Part shown: positions 1 through 9,701 of the stretch, piece after piece
Position numbering within the stretch: the stretch's first letter is position 1
Layout of the letters: the number at the start of each line of letters is the position of its first letter
Assembly: GCA_031260485.1 (NCBI GenBank)
Contig: JAIRJU010000063.1
Coordinates: 1-35,765, forward strand
Direction of reading: 5' to 3'
Length of the DNA stretch: 35,765 bases
Source: Pseudomonadales bacterium
GTDB lineage: Bacteria; Pseudomonadota; Gammaproteobacteria; Pseudomonadales; Pseudohongiellaceae
The notes under the pieces: model-generated
What the model was told of the DNA's origin: nothing
The model's database searches: none
The model's input: only the letters and a program-made list of their open reading frames with translations
Made by a program: the position numbers and the translations under genes

Positions 1-2511
1 GATGCGGTCGGTCTGCTCGATCTGATAATAGTCCACGGAGGCCTGCAAGCCACGCACGAAGCTCGGCTGGTAGACGAACCCGGCTGTCCAGGTGTCGGCT
101 TTTTCGGTTTTCAGGTTGGGATTGCCTTCGGTCGAGGTGGTCGTCAGCACGTCTTCCCCGTACTTGCGATCGGTGACGGTGCCGCCGCCGGCGCCGCCGA
201 TCTCGAAACGCTCGTTGAAGCCCGCTTCGCGCATGTCGCGCGAGAGAGTCGAGCGCAGGCGCAGGCCCGGGATGACACCGATCTCGATTCCCGCTTTATA
301 GGAATCGCTGGTGCTGCCTGGCGTGTATTGCGAGCGGCGGTACGCGAGGTTGGTGTGGATGGATTGGCCGCCGCTGGTCTGGAGCAGCGGCGCGTCGATT
401 TCGCCAAAGGCTTCGCGCACGATCACGCTGCCATTCATATAGCCGATTGTGGAATTTTGATTCAAATTTGGCGAGGATTGGTAACTCGCTGGCACACCGC
501 GAATACCCAGCGCAGGCACGTTTTGCGGGCCGCCATAGGCTTCAAGATACAACGGCATCCCGTATTGCAGGATGCTGTCTTGACGCCAGTTTACGCCGAG
601 TGCCATCGCAAACTCGCCGGCGCCCAAACCTTGCCAAATCGGCCCTGAAAACACCGCTTCCGCAAAATTCTGTTTGGCGAGGCTGTAGCGCTCCTTGGGC
701 GTTTCCAAGAGGTAATCCTGCACCGCCTTGCTGGCATTGCCGTGGCCGAAGATATTGATCGGCACACACTTTTCGATCGTGCCATCTTCGTAGCCAATCG
801 GGCCAGGCACAGGCACGACATCGCTGCCGGGCTGCTTGAGCCACCAGGCGCCTTGGCCCCAGCCTACCGTTACATTCGCCACCGACGCCTGCAATTGCGC
901 CACGGTCGGGTTGAAGCGTTTGATGTTGCAGATGATTTCGCCCGTGCCACGGTCGGCCTCGGACACTAGCGTCGTCGTGCCGCGGTACACCTCTACCGCG
1001 TCGATGCCGAGAAAAAGGCGATCCAAACGCAAGCGTTCCGCATAGCCGATGCGCTTCGATTCGCCGGACTGCGCATGTAAACGCAGGTTCCACTTGCCGG
1101 GCAGTTCCTGATCGAGACCTGCCATCAAGGAATAAGTTTGATACTTGTCGCTCTCGGTGATGTGATCGACGATGTTGTCGCCGGTGCCCGCAAGCAGGGC
1201 ATCACGTACCGTGCCGAACTTACGCAAGCCAAACGAATTGAGGTTTGCATCGACCATGGCCTGCCGCACGGACGCGGGCAGGAAGGCATTTTCCCGATAG
1301 ATGGTCGCCTGCGTGGTGGAACCTTCGAGCACCGGCATCCCCAGACTGTTATTGCCGCGGCGGCCACTGAGCGTGCTTTGAATCTCTCCCAACAGGATGT
1401 GCCCAAATACCTTGGTTTGCTCACTCAAGTCGAACTGAAGGCCGAGGAATCCGGTATTTCTCACCACGCCCGCCGACGAAACGCCGGTGTCGAAGGCGCG
1501 GATGCCGATGTTGCTTTCCGGCCCGTCGATGGTGTTCTGGATCGTACAGGTGACACCGGGCGCGGTGTAACAGCCGATCGAGCCCATCTGGAACGGACGG
1601 ATGGAACGGCCATCGGCGGTGAAGGTCTGCCTATCGAGCGGGGTTCCCGGCGCACTGATGAGACCTGCCGCGGTATTGGCGGTGGTCACCGCGTTCGGCT
1701 TGACGATGCGCTGCGGAATGTTGCCCGATGCGCGCTCCGCAGGCGTTGCGCTGGCCCACGCGGGGTTTTGCACATAGGCATAATTTTGGAACCAATCGGC
1801 AAAATCACCATCGGCGCGATTGCGCTCGAATTCCTTGAGATCCTGCCGCTCCAGCGAAAATATCGTGTGCAGCCGTTCGCCAACGCGGAAGCCGCCCGCG
1901 AATGAGGCGGTATAGTTGACCCCATCCCCTTGCTCGGTAACTCCGCTGCGCATATCCACTTTGTAACCTTCAAATTGCCGGTTCAAAATGAAGTTCGTAA
2001 CCCCAGCCAAGGCATCGGCGCCATAGGCCGCGGTGGCACCGCCTGTCACCACATCGACACGCTGCAACAAAGCGGTGGGAAACATATCCGTATTGACCGT
2101 ACTGGTACGATCCGCCGGCACCACGCGCGCGCCATCGAGCAGCACCAGCGTGCGATTCGCGCCCAGGTTACGCATGTTGATGTTACTGGTGCCGGTGAAG
2201 GTGCCCAGCGAGCCGTTCGCATTGCGCGGACTGGTATTGGAAAAAAATTGCGGCAGTGAACTGAGCGATTCGGTGATGGTGCCACTGGGCGCCAGTTGCA
2301 CCAATTGACTCGCTTCAACCGACGTCACCGGCACCGGTGTCGTGAAACCGACATCACGCATAATGCGCGAACCAGTGACGGTGATTTCCTCCAGCGGCGC
2401 GCTTTCGCGGCTCTGATTCTGCTCTTGTGCCATCACCACGCCCGTACTGCCGGACACGATCGCAGCGATAGCGGTGGCCAAAAGCCTGCGTTTTCCCTCG
2501 GATAAAATCAT
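1..2511 (-). CDS. TonB-dependent receptor, partial (C-terminus beyond window start)
   Basis: Not in the ORF track because it is open at the edge. Reverse-strand translation from ATG at 2511: MILSEGKRRLLATAIAAIVSGSTGVVMAQEQNQSRESAPLEEITVTGSRIMRDVGFTTPVPVTSV...ATAAYGADALAGVTNFILNRQFEGYKVDMRSGVTEQGDGVNYTASFAGGF; signal peptide, TonB box (LEEITVTGSR), plug motifs; no stop seen to position 1. Confidence 0.93.
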   Translation of the reverse strand, partial: MILSEGKRRLLATAIAAIVSGSTGVVMAQEQNQSRESAPLEEITVTGSRIMRDVGFTTPVPVTSVEASQLVQLAPSGTITESLSSLPQFFSNTSPRNANGSLGTFTGTSNINMRNLGANRTLVLLDGARVVPADRTSTVNTDMFPTALLQRVDVVTGGATAAYGADALAGVTNFILNRQFEGYKVDMRSGVTEQGDGVNYTASFAGGFRVGERLHTIFSLERQDLKEFERNRADGDFADWFQNYAYVQNPAWASATPAERASGNIPQRIVKPNAVTTANTAAGLISAPGTPLDRQTFTADGRSIRPFQMGSIGCYTAPGVTCTIQNTIDGPESNIGIRAFDTGVSSAGVVRNTGFLGLQFDLSEQTKVFGHILLGEIQSTLSGRRGNNSLGMPVLEGSTTQATIYRENAFLPASVRQAMVDANLNSFGLRKFGTVRDALLAGTGDNIVDHITESDKYQTYSLMAGLDQELPGKWNLRLHAQSGESKRIGYAERLRLDRLFLGIDAVEVYRGTTTLVSEADRGTGEIICNIKRFNPTVAQLQASVANVTVGWGQGAWWLKQPGSDVVPVPGPIGYEDGTIEKCVPINIFGHGNASKAVQDYLLETPKERYSLAKQNFAEAVFSGPIWQGLGAGEFAMALGVNWRQDSILQYGMPLYLEAYGGPQNVPALGIRGVPASYQSSPNLNQNSTIGYMNGSVIVREAFGEIDAPLLQTSGGQSIHTNLAYRRSQYTPGSTSDSYKAGIEIGVIPGLRLRSTLSRDMREAGFNERFEIGGAGGGTVTDRKYGEDVLTTTSTEGNPNLKTEKADTWTAGFVYQPSFVRGLQASVDYYQIEQTDRI

Positions 2512-2573
2512 GCGCTCGCCCTCTTTAGTTGTTAATTGTTATTTACTAATTATTATTTACCGTTTTGTCGCTA

Positions 2574-2618
2574 TTGTTGTTACCGCAAATGTTGTTACCA
2601 CAGATGTTGTTACCACAG
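2574..2618. repeat. Three tandem 15-bp repeats (TTGTTGTTACCGCAA / ATGTTGTTACCACAG / ATGTTGTTACCACAG)
   Basis: Direct reading; lies upstream of the minus-strand TBDR start at 2511. Confidence 0.85.
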
Positions 2619-2784
2619 CCGGTGGCGCTGGCTCAGCCCTTCACCACGAATCGCCACGAACCGCCTGGTTCCCTCATCAATCTGGACGGACCTCACGACG
2701 CTAACGAATTCACCTAGCTCTTGTCATCACTTTTTTTCATGGCGATCGTGATAGGCTACTCCCACTTCCCAGCCCACTACCGCC

Positions 2785-3375
2785 ATGAACGCCACCGCCA
2801 ACTCCAGCAACTCCAGCTTTACGCCGCTGGTCGATCACCTGCTGATCGCCATGCCGCAGTTACAAGATTCCTACTTCGCTAACACGGTAGTCTATATCTG
2901 GCGCCATGATCCCGGTGAAGGCGCGCTTGGCCTGGTCGTCAATCTGCCCATCCGAATGCAGCTTTGGGAAGTGCTCGACCAACTCAAGCTCGACGACCGC
3001 CGGCCTCGCGCCGCGTCGCAAATCGTGCTCAGCGGCGGCCCGGTGGAAACCGCGAAAGGCTTTGTGCTGCACGATGACAAACCCCGCTGGCCTTCCTCGC
3101 TCGCCATCACCGAATCGCTCACGCTCACCGCCTCGCGCGACATCCTCGCCGACATCGGCACCAACAGCGGCCCGGAGCGTTTCATCGTCGCGCTCGGCTA
3201 CGCCAGTTGGTCGCCTGGGCAGTTAGAGCGCGAACTGCGCGATAACACCTGGTTTACCTGCCGCGCTCAGAGCGACATCATTTTTTCCACCGACTTCGCG
3301 CGCAAACCCGAAATGGCCGCCGCCACGCTCGGCTTTTCCATGAGCCAACTCGCCACCGATGTTGGCTATAGTTGA
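2785..3375 (+). CDS. yqgE: YqgE/AlgH family protein (UPF0301)
   Basis: MPQLQDSYFANTVVYIWRHDPGEGALGLVVNLP...; followed by ruvX as in many gammaproteobacteria. Confidence 0.95.
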   Translation: MNATANSSNSSFTPLVDHLLIAMPQLQDSYFANTVVYIWRHDPGEGALGLVVNLPIRMQLWEVLDQLKLDDRRPRAASQIVLSGGPVETAKGFVLHDDKPRWPSSLAITESLTLTASRDILADIGTNSGPERFIVALGYASWSPGQLERELRDNTWFTCRAQSDIIFSTDFARKPEMAAATLGFSMSQLATDVGYS

Positions 3376-3394
3376 TGCGTGTCTATCGAACACC

Positions 3395-3820
3395 GTGAGC
3401 ACACATCAAACCTTGCTCGCCCTCGACTATGGCACCCGCAAACTCGGCGTCGCTGTCGGCCAAACTCTTACGCGCACCGCCACCGGCATCGCCGTCTTGC
3501 CGGTGCGCACGCTCGACCCCAACTGGGCGCAACTCGATGCGCTGGTGCAGCGCTGGAAACCCGATGCTTTCGTGGTGGGCCTGCCCCTCAACATGGACGA
3601 CAGCGAAGGCCCAGCAAGCGTGCGCGCGCGCCAGTTCATCACCAAGCTCGACGCGCGCTACGGCAAACCGATCCATGGCGTAGACGAACGCCTCAGCACC
3701 CGCGAAGCCCGCGACATCACCCGTCAAAACGCCGAACGCGCGGGCAAGCGCCCTAATAGCCGCGCCTTGGTCGATGCGCTGGCGGCACAGTTGTTGTTGG
3801 AGAGTTATTTCGAAAATTGA
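3395..3820 (+). CDS. ruvX: Holliday junction resolvase-like RuvX/YqgF
   Basis: LALDYGTRKLGVAVGQTLT...VVGLPLNMDDSEGPASVRARQF...VDERLSTREA; likely GTG start at 3395 (ORF extends up to 3359). Confidence 0.95.
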   Translation: MSTHQTLLALDYGTRKLGVAVGQTLTRTATGIAVLPVRTLDPNWAQLDALVQRWKPDAFVVGLPLNMDDSEGPASVRARQFITKLDARYGKPIHGVDERLSTREARDITRQNAERAGKRPNSRALVDALAAQLLLESYFEN

Positions 3821-3863
3821 AACGATTGTTCAATAATATGCTATTTTTAAGATCTGCGTTATA

Positions 3864-3985
3864 AATTCCCCTCCTGTGGAGGGGTGCCCGCAGGGCGGGG
3901 TGGTGCCGTAGGCAGAGGTGGCACACGGTAAATACCCCAACCACCCCGTCCGCCTACGGCGTCCACCCCTCCACAGGAGGGGAAT
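3864..3985. repeat. REP/MITE-like palindromic element (AATTCCCCTCCTGTGGAGGGGTG...CACCCCTCCACAGGAGGGGAATA type)
   Basis: Two inverted copies of an AATTCCCCTCC(t)GTGGAGGGG unit flanking GGGGTGGT/ACCACCCC cores; the same unit recurs at 9386-9541 and 20454-20618. Confidence 0.85.
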
Positions 3986-4069
3986 AGTCCTGTGGCCCCT
4001 AATGCTGGGTTACGCCTACCCAACCATACGAAGGCCATTTTTTATGGAATTACCAATAAAAAACAATCC

Positions 4070-5146
4070 TCACAGCGTTTCCGGCGCGCGCGCCTTGGCG
4101 CGAGCGTCGTCGCGGTTTACGACGCCTTGTTCCACCAAGCGTTTGAGCGCTTGATCCAAGGTCTGCATCCCCAATTGCGCGCCGGTTTGCAGCACCGAGT
4201 ACATCTGCGCCACTTTGTCTTCGCGGATCCGGTTGCGGATGGCGGGGGTACACCAGAGAATTTCGTGCGCCGCGATGCGGCCACCGCCTTCGCGTTTGAG
4301 CAGCACTTGCGCCACCACCGCCTGCAACGATTCCGCCAACAACGTGCGCACCAAGGCTTTTTCCGCGCCGGGGAATACGTCCACGATACGATCCACCGTT
4401 TTTGCCGCAGAACTGGTATGTAAGGTACATAACACCAGATGGCCGGTTTCCGCCGCGGTGAGCGCCAGGCGAATGGTGTCGAGATCGCGCAGTTCACCCA
4501 CCAGGATGACATCCGGATCTTCGCGCAGTGCAGCGCGCAGCGCGCTGGCGAAACTGGGCGTATCGCGCCCCACCTCGCGCTGCGTCACCAGCGACAACTT
4601 GCTCGTATGCACGAACTCCACCGGGTCTTCGATGGTGAGAATGTGCTGGCGCCGCGTCGCATTGAGATGATCGAGCAGCGCCGCCAAGGTGGTGCTCTTG
4701 CCCGAGCCGGTGGGGCCAGTGACACACACCAACCCGCGCGGCAACGCACAAAGGCGTTCAAATACCGCGCCAAGCCCCAGTTGCGCCGGCGTGGGAATGG
4801 CAGAGGGAATGAGCCTGAGCACCGCCGCCGCGCCGCGCCGCTGCATGAACGCGTTGACACGGAAACGCGCGAGAGTGGGGAGAGGGAGCGTACAGGCGAA
4901 ATCCAACTCCAACTCGCGTGCATATGTCTCGCGCTGCGCAGCGCTCATTATCTCGAACAGCAGCGCACGTACCTCTTCGTGCGCAAGCGGCGCGCAATCA
5001 CAGGGCTGTATGTCGCCATCGAGGCGCAACAGCGGCGGCAAGCCTACACTCAGGTGCAGATCGGAGGCGCCTGCGCGCATCGCCTGTTCAAGCAGCGGCT
5101 GTATTGGCATCCGCGTTTTCCCGGTTGAGTTTTCCATTACACTCAC
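4070..5146 (-). CDS. pilT: Type IV pilus twitching motility ATPase PilT
   Basis: GASDLHLSVGLPPLLRLDG, GPTGSGKSTTLAALLDHLN (Walker A), EDPVEFVH, REDPDVILVGELRD, AETGHLVLCTLHTSSAAKTVDRIVDVFP. Confidence 0.96.
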   Translation of the reverse strand: MSVMENSTGKTRMPIQPLLEQAMRAGASDLHLSVGLPPLLRLDGDIQPCDCAPLAHEEVRALLFEIMSAAQRETYARELELDFACTLPLPTLARFRVNAFMQRRGAAAVLRLIPSAIPTPAQLGLGAVFERLCALPRGLVCVTGPTGSGKSTTLAALLDHLNATRRQHILTIEDPVEFVHTSKLSLVTQREVGRDTPSFASALRAALREDPDVILVGELRDLDTIRLALTAAETGHLVLCTLHTSSAAKTVDRIVDVFPGAEKALVRTLLAESLQAVVAQVLLKREGGGRIAAHEILWCTPAIRNRIREDKVAQMYSVLQTGAQLGMQTLDQALKRLVEQGVVNRDDARAKARAPETL

Positions 5147-5217
5147 ACACTCTTAGTTCCGCCTTCCGCACGCGCGGAGCAGAAAGTCTCCTGTCATTTT
5201 TTCAGGCCCTTACACGC

Positions 5218-5910
5218 ATGAATTCCACCATCGCCACGCGTCTTGCCGCTCTGCGCCCGCGCATCGCGGCAGCCGAAGCCGCGGCTCAGCGAAGCCTGGG
5301 CACGGTGCAATTGCTCGCCGTCAGCAAGATGCAGGACACCTGCAAACTGCGTGAGGCCATTGCCGCGGGTCAACACGCATTCGCCGAAAACTATCTCCAG
5401 GAAGCGCTCGATAAAATGGACACTCTGCAAGACGCTGGCACACTCACCTGGCACTTCATCGGCCCCATACAATCCAACAAAACCCGTGCGCTGGCCGAGC
5501 GCTTCGATTGGATTCACAGCCTCGATCGCAGCAAGATCGCCCAGCGTCTCAACGAGCAACGCCCGCCTCAGCACCCGCCGCTGAACGTACTGATTCAGGT
5601 GAACGTGAGCGATGAAAACAGCAAATCCGGCATCGCTCCTCGTGACGTTCCCGCCCTCGCCTCCACCGTGGCGGCTTTGCCGCGCCTGTGCCTGCGCGGC
5701 CTCATGTGCATTCCCGCGCCTGAAGCCGAACCCGAACGGCAGCGCCAGCCTTTTCGCCAGTTGCGCCAACTGCGCGATCAGTTGCTCACCGCTGGCTACG
5801 CCGCTTGCACCGAACTTTCCATGGGCATGAGCGCCGATTTCCCTGCCGCGATCTTGGAAGGCGCCACCTTCATCCGTATCGGCACGGATGTGTTTGGAGC
5901 GCGTCAGTAA
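5218..5910 (+). CDS. yggS: YggS family PLP-binding protein
   Basis: LLAVSKMQDTCKLREAIAAGQHAFAENYLQEALDK...WHFIGPIQSNKTR...LSMGMSADFPAAILEGATFIRIGTDVFG; divergent from pilT as in Pseudomonas-type synteny. Confidence 0.95.
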   Translation: MNSTIATRLAALRPRIAAAEAAAQRSLGTVQLLAVSKMQDTCKLREAIAAGQHAFAENYLQEALDKMDTLQDAGTLTWHFIGPIQSNKTRALAERFDWIHSLDRSKIAQRLNEQRPPQHPPLNVLIQVNVSDENSKSGIAPRDVPALASTVAALPRLCLRGLMCIPAPEAEPERQRQPFRQLRQLRDQLLTAGYAACTELSMGMSADFPAAILEGATFIRIGTDVFGARQ

Positions 5911-5947
5911 AGACCATCGCAGGCAAATTCGCCAAAAAACTTTTGCT

Positions 5948-5975
5948 AAAAAAAAGCCCCACACAAGGCGGGGCT
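5948..5975 (-). terminator. Rho-independent terminator for minus-strand TBDR
   Basis: Minus strand reads AGCCCCGCCTTGTGTGGGGCTTTTTTTT: stem plus U-tract, downstream of the TBDR stop at 6073. Confidence 0.8.
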
Positions 5976-6072
5976 GGAGAGAGGGCTCCAAGAAGCAGAG
6001 AAAAACTTGTCTTCGTAGCGGCAACATCTCTGCTGCCGCCACGAAGAAACTACAACCTTAGAAGCTATAGCT

Positions 6073-9000
6073 TTAGAAACTATAGTTGAGCTGCACGCCA
6101 ATGGTGCGCGGGCGCGCCATGCTGCCGTTGATGTAGCCGCCGCTGTCGGCGTTGGCGCTGGTGCCGGGGAGGCGGTACGTCTGCTGATGGTTGGTCAGGT
6201 TGGTGACGTACAGCGCGTAATCGATACCTTGCACGTTGACGCCCGCGCGCATGTTCAGGTTGTAGTTGGACAGCGCCATCCAGGTCCAGGGGTTGTAGGC
6301 GTTGGTCAGACCGGCGTTGTAGCGGTCGAGTTCGGCCTGCGAGCCTTGCACGTAGGAATCCGTGTAGGAGTAATCGCCACGGATATAGGCATCGTTACCG
6401 CCCACCTGGAAATCGTACTGCGGGCTGATCGAGAACGACCAGTCAGGTACGCCACCCAGATTGTCGCCTTTCTTGAACACCACGTTGCTGGCGGGGTTGG
6501 TGGGATTGGATAGGATGTCTTCAGCGTAAGCGGCCTTGTTGTAGCTGACATTGATGCCCAGGCTCAGATCGCCGAAACGGCCCGTGGCCTGCACTTCCGC
6601 GCCCTTGGATACAGCGCTGCCCGCGTTGTTGAGGTAGCTGAAACCGCAGGCGACGTTCTGGCTGTACTGCATCTGGGTCCAGTCGATGTAGAACAGCGCA
6701 GAGTTGAGCTGCACCCGGCCGTCGAGAACCCGCGCCTTGTTACCGATTTCGTAACTGGTCACGGTGTCTTGCTTGTAGGTGAGCGGGCTTTGGGTCAAGC
6801 CCAGGTCAGCCAAAGCCTGTTGGCACTGGCCACTGGCGGGTACCGGCGGGTTCACGCCGCCCGGACGGAAGCCCTTGGAGTAGAGCGCATAGACCATGTT
6901 TCTGTCGTCGATCTGATACGACAAGCCTACCTTCGGCGTGGTGTTCGTCTCTTTCGATGACAAGATGGTGTACTGCACGCCGCAATGCGACGAATCGGGG
7001 CAGCCTGTGAGGTCGGTAGGGAACAGGATGTTCTGTACCGCTGGGTTGGTTAAATCCACCACTGGGTTAGTGGCCGAGTTCGGCTTGGTCGGATCCTGCG
7101 AGACGAACTGCACATCCGCCGCCAGCGGCATGAAGGCATCCTGCTCCATGCCGGGGATGGTGATGCGCGGCGGGAAGCCGGCAACGAGCGCACCGTACTG
7201 TTGGCGGAAATCCTGCTTGTACTTGTTGTAGCGCAGGCCCAGCGTCAGCGTCAGTTTGTCGGTGATGTCGTAGTTGCCTTCGGCGAACACCGCCCAGGTT
7301 TTCTCGCCCATCCACACTTCGCGGTCAGACACATCCTGCTGCCAGGTGTCGAACGCGCCAACGCCCGCGGGCGAATTCACGCCCCACTGCGGCAAGAAGT
7401 ACCCGCCCCCGCGCCAGATGCCGGAAAGGCCGCTCAAGTGCATGGCGACAGCGTTTTCGTTGCTGGTTTCACGGCCGTGCATGTGGATGTCGGAATCGCT
7501 GTAGTAAAGGCCGCCCACCCAAGACAGCGGGCCTCTGCCGTTGGAGGTGAAACGCAATTCCTCGCTCTTGGAGGTGCGCTGGTTTTCGTAGTTGTACCAA
7601 TCGGCATAGCCTGGGAAACCCGGTACGTAGCGGATGCCGCGGTAGCACGCCTGCGGATCGCCTGGGTTGAGGCCAGGGCGCAGCGCGTTGATGCCTTCCA
7701 CGCACTGCGTGGTGCCCCAGATATAGTTGCCAAGGTTACGGGTGCCGCCGCCGGTACCACCGGTGAAGGTGTAACCATGCGTTTCATCATCGACATAGCT
7801 GGTGATCGAACGCACCGAGAAGCCATCGAAGGTGCCGTCGATCGTCAAGGACGGCAGCATCAAACGGGTGTTGCGTGGCGAGGCCACGTACTGAACACCG
7901 CCAGGCTGGGTCGAGCTATACAAGCCGGTGCCAATGGAATCGTAGTTGTACCAGGGCATGGCGTTTTGGGTATGTGCCGGAATTTCCTGGTCGAGGCCCG
8001 CGTAATAGTACGTTACCGGGCTGCCGTTCTTGTCGACGAAATTCAAGCGGCCAACGCCCGCGGTGTAGTTGCCGCCCGCACCCGGACGGTTGCTGTTGGT
8101 GAAGCCCACCACCGGCTGCGAATTCGGGCCGTATTTGCTGTAATCAATCGCTGGGTTGGGAATACCGTTGCGGAACACGGAGCCCGACCAGGTGATCTGT
8201 TCCGAGGGCCCCCAGACGTTATTGCTGTCGTTGGAATAATCACCGCCCCAGTACAAGGCAGGCGTCAGCGACCAGGTGTTATCAATCTCCCACAACACGG
8301 AGGCGCGGACATATTTGGTTTCGTTCCAGTTGTTGTTTTCAGAGAACGTGAGGCCGTCGTAGACGCTCTTGGAATCGACCCAGCCGCCTTGCTTGCGGTA
8401 ATCGCCGCTGACACGGAAACCCAGCGTGTTTTCAACCAACGGGCCGCCGAACGCAAAGCCCACTTCCTTGGAGGGAGCGCCTTGTTCAGTGTTGGCACCA
8501 TCGAAACGCAATCTGCCGGAAAACTCGGTCAAGCTTGGTGTAGGCGTGATGAAACGGATCGTGCCGCCTTCGGAGGAATCGCCATACAAGGTGCCTTGCG
8601 GGCCGCGCAACACTTCGACGCGCTCAACATCATACAAATTGGGGAACGGCGCGCCGTTACCGGTTTGCAGACCGTTGATCATGCGGCGCTGTAGCGCGGT
8701 GTCGTCGAGATAGAAGCCGGTGGTTTGCGAGCCAACAGTGCTGCCGCCGCCAATGCCGCGGATAACGAAGCGCGGGTTACGATCGCCGCCGCTCTCCACG
8801 AATTGCAAGCCGGGCACTACGCGCTGAAGATCAGCACCAACGCGGATGCCCTGATTGGTCATGCTTTCCTGACTGACGGCGCTGATCGACATCGGCACCT
8901 GATTGAGAGCCGCCGACTGGCGCGTCGCCGTTACCGTGATTTCTTCGAGAATGCCGCCCGCGGCGGTAGGGTCCTGCTGCGCGTGAACAGACCCCGCCAT

Positions 9001-9081
9001 GAGGCTGGCCAGCGCCGAGAAACAAAATGGCAGGGCTGGGCGCAGCCCTTTGGATTGGAATCCACGATGTGCATGGAACAT
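6073..9081 (-). CDS. TonB-dependent receptor A (1002 aa)
   Basis: Signal peptide, TonB box LEEITVTATRQ (8920-8949), plug FYLDDTALQRRM...VEVLRGPQGTLYGDSSEGGTIRFITPTP, C-terminal ...GVQLNYSF beta-strand. Confidence 0.96.
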   Translation of the reverse strand: MFHAHRGFQSKGLRPALPFCFSALASLMAGSVHAQQDPTAAGGILEEITVTATRQSAALNQVPMSISAVSQESMTNQGIRVGADLQRVVPGLQFVESGGDRNPRFVIRGIGGGSTVGSQTTGFYLDDTALQRRMINGLQTGNGAPFPNLYDVERVEVLRGPQGTLYGDSSEGGTIRFITPTPSLTEFSGRLRFDGANTEQGAPSKEVGFAFGGPLVENTLGFRVSGDYRKQGGWVDSKSVYDGLTFSENNNWNETKYVRASVLWEIDNTWSLTPALYWGGDYSNDSNNVWGPSEQITWSGSVFRNGIPNPAIDYSKYGPNSQPVVGFTNSNRPGAGGNYTAGVGRLNFVDKNGSPVTYYYAGLDQEIPAHTQNAMPWYNYDSIGTGLYSSTQPGGVQYVASPRNTRLMLPSLTIDGTFDGFSVRSITSYVDDETHGYTFTGGTGGGTRNLGNYIWGTTQCVEGINALRPGLNPGDPQACYRGIRYVPGFPGYADWYNYENQRTSKSEELRFTSNGRGPLSWVGGLYYSDSDIHMHGRETSNENAVAMHLSGLSGIWRGGGYFLPQWGVNSPAGVGAFDTWQQDVSDREVWMGEKTWAVFAEGNYDITDKLTLTLGLRYNKYKQDFRQQYGALVAGFPPRITIPGMEQDAFMPLAADVQFVSQDPTKPNSATNPVVDLTNPAVQNILFPTDLTGCPDSSHCGVQYTILSSKETNTTPKVGLSYQIDDRNMVYALYSKGFRPGGVNPPVPASGQCQQALADLGLTQSPLTYKQDTVTSYEIGNKARVLDGRVQLNSALFYIDWTQMQYSQNVACGFSYLNNAGSAVSKGAEVQATGRFGDLSLGINVSYNKAAYAEDILSNPTNPASNVVFKKGDNLGGVPDWSFSISPQYDFQVGGNDAYIRGDYSYTDSYVQGSQAELDRYNAGLTNAYNPWTWMALSNYNLNMRAGVNVQGIDYALYVTNLTNHQQTYRLPGTSANADSGGYINGSMARPRTIGVQLNYSF

Positions 9082-9156
9082 GGAAAACTCCCCCCTTGGG
9101 ATTTTTTGTAGAGATCACCACGGCATCAGTCAGATAGAGGACGCCACGGGCGCGCG

Positions 9157-9207
9157 CTTTATAAAGAAATTATTCGCGCGAGGGAATCAGACCAATGGGG
9201 AGTTGAC
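9157..9207 (-). promoter_or_regulatory. Candidate shared promoter/regulatory block upstream of TBDR A
   Basis: Hand alignment gives 35 of 51 identities with 15626-15676, at nearly the same distance (~76 vs ~78 nt) from each TBDR start codon. Confidence 0.5.
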
Positions 9208-9385
9208 GAACGGCTTGAGAAAAATCAAGCACGGGGTGAAAACAGCAAAAACCGGTATTTGATTGGCATGATTATGCCCAATGCGGAACAAGCGCCTCCT
9301 TTGGAGTACAAACACCTGTCTTGGCGATCAGCGTAGTGGCTTAGACAAGGGTAGTAACGCGATGCAGATCATCTGCCTACGGCAG

Positions 9386-9541
9386 TACCACCCGCCCTAC
9401 GGGCACCCCTCCACAGAAGGGGCATTTAGCGCCGGTGGCGATCGGTATGGCGGTGGAAAGGAGAGAAATGATCCCTCGCTTGCCGCAGCACAATTCCCCT
9501 CTGTGGAGGGGTGGCCGCCGTAGGCGGACGGGGTGGTGGGG
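9386..9541. repeat. REP/MITE-like element, CCCCTCC family (everted arrangement)
   Basis: TACCACCCGCCCTACGGGCACCCCTCCACAGAAGGGG ... CAATTCCCCTCTGTGGAGGGGTGGCCGCCGTAGGCGGACGGGGTGGTGGGG. Confidence 0.8.
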
Positions 9542-9544
9542 AGT

Positions 9545-9635
9545 CTAAGCGCGGTAGGCTAGGCTGCTAAACCCAGCCTTTCCATCGACCGCCAGCCAGT
9601 TTGTGCTGGGTTTGGCAACCCGGCCTACCTTGCTG
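9545..9635. repeat. 91-bp palindromic repeat copy 1
   Basis: CTAAGCGCGGTAGGCTAGGCTGCTAAACCCAGC...GGGTTTGGCAACCCGGCCTACCTTGCTG; ~25-bp terminal inverted repeats; about 5 mismatches to the copy at 10133-10223. Confidence 0.85.
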
Positions 9636-9701
9636 AGAAGTATTGCTTGGCTTTTGCAGAGAAGCTGATGGCATAGCCCCACCATGCAAGTAGCAGAGGT
9701 A

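Noticed and set aside
1138-1905. 255-aa plus-strand ORF
   Set aside because: Antisense to the left-edge TBDR, which translates continuously from 2511.
7201-8694. 497-aa plus-strand ORF
   Set aside because: Shadow ORF antisense to TBDR A, in the same relation as the ORF opposite TBDR B.
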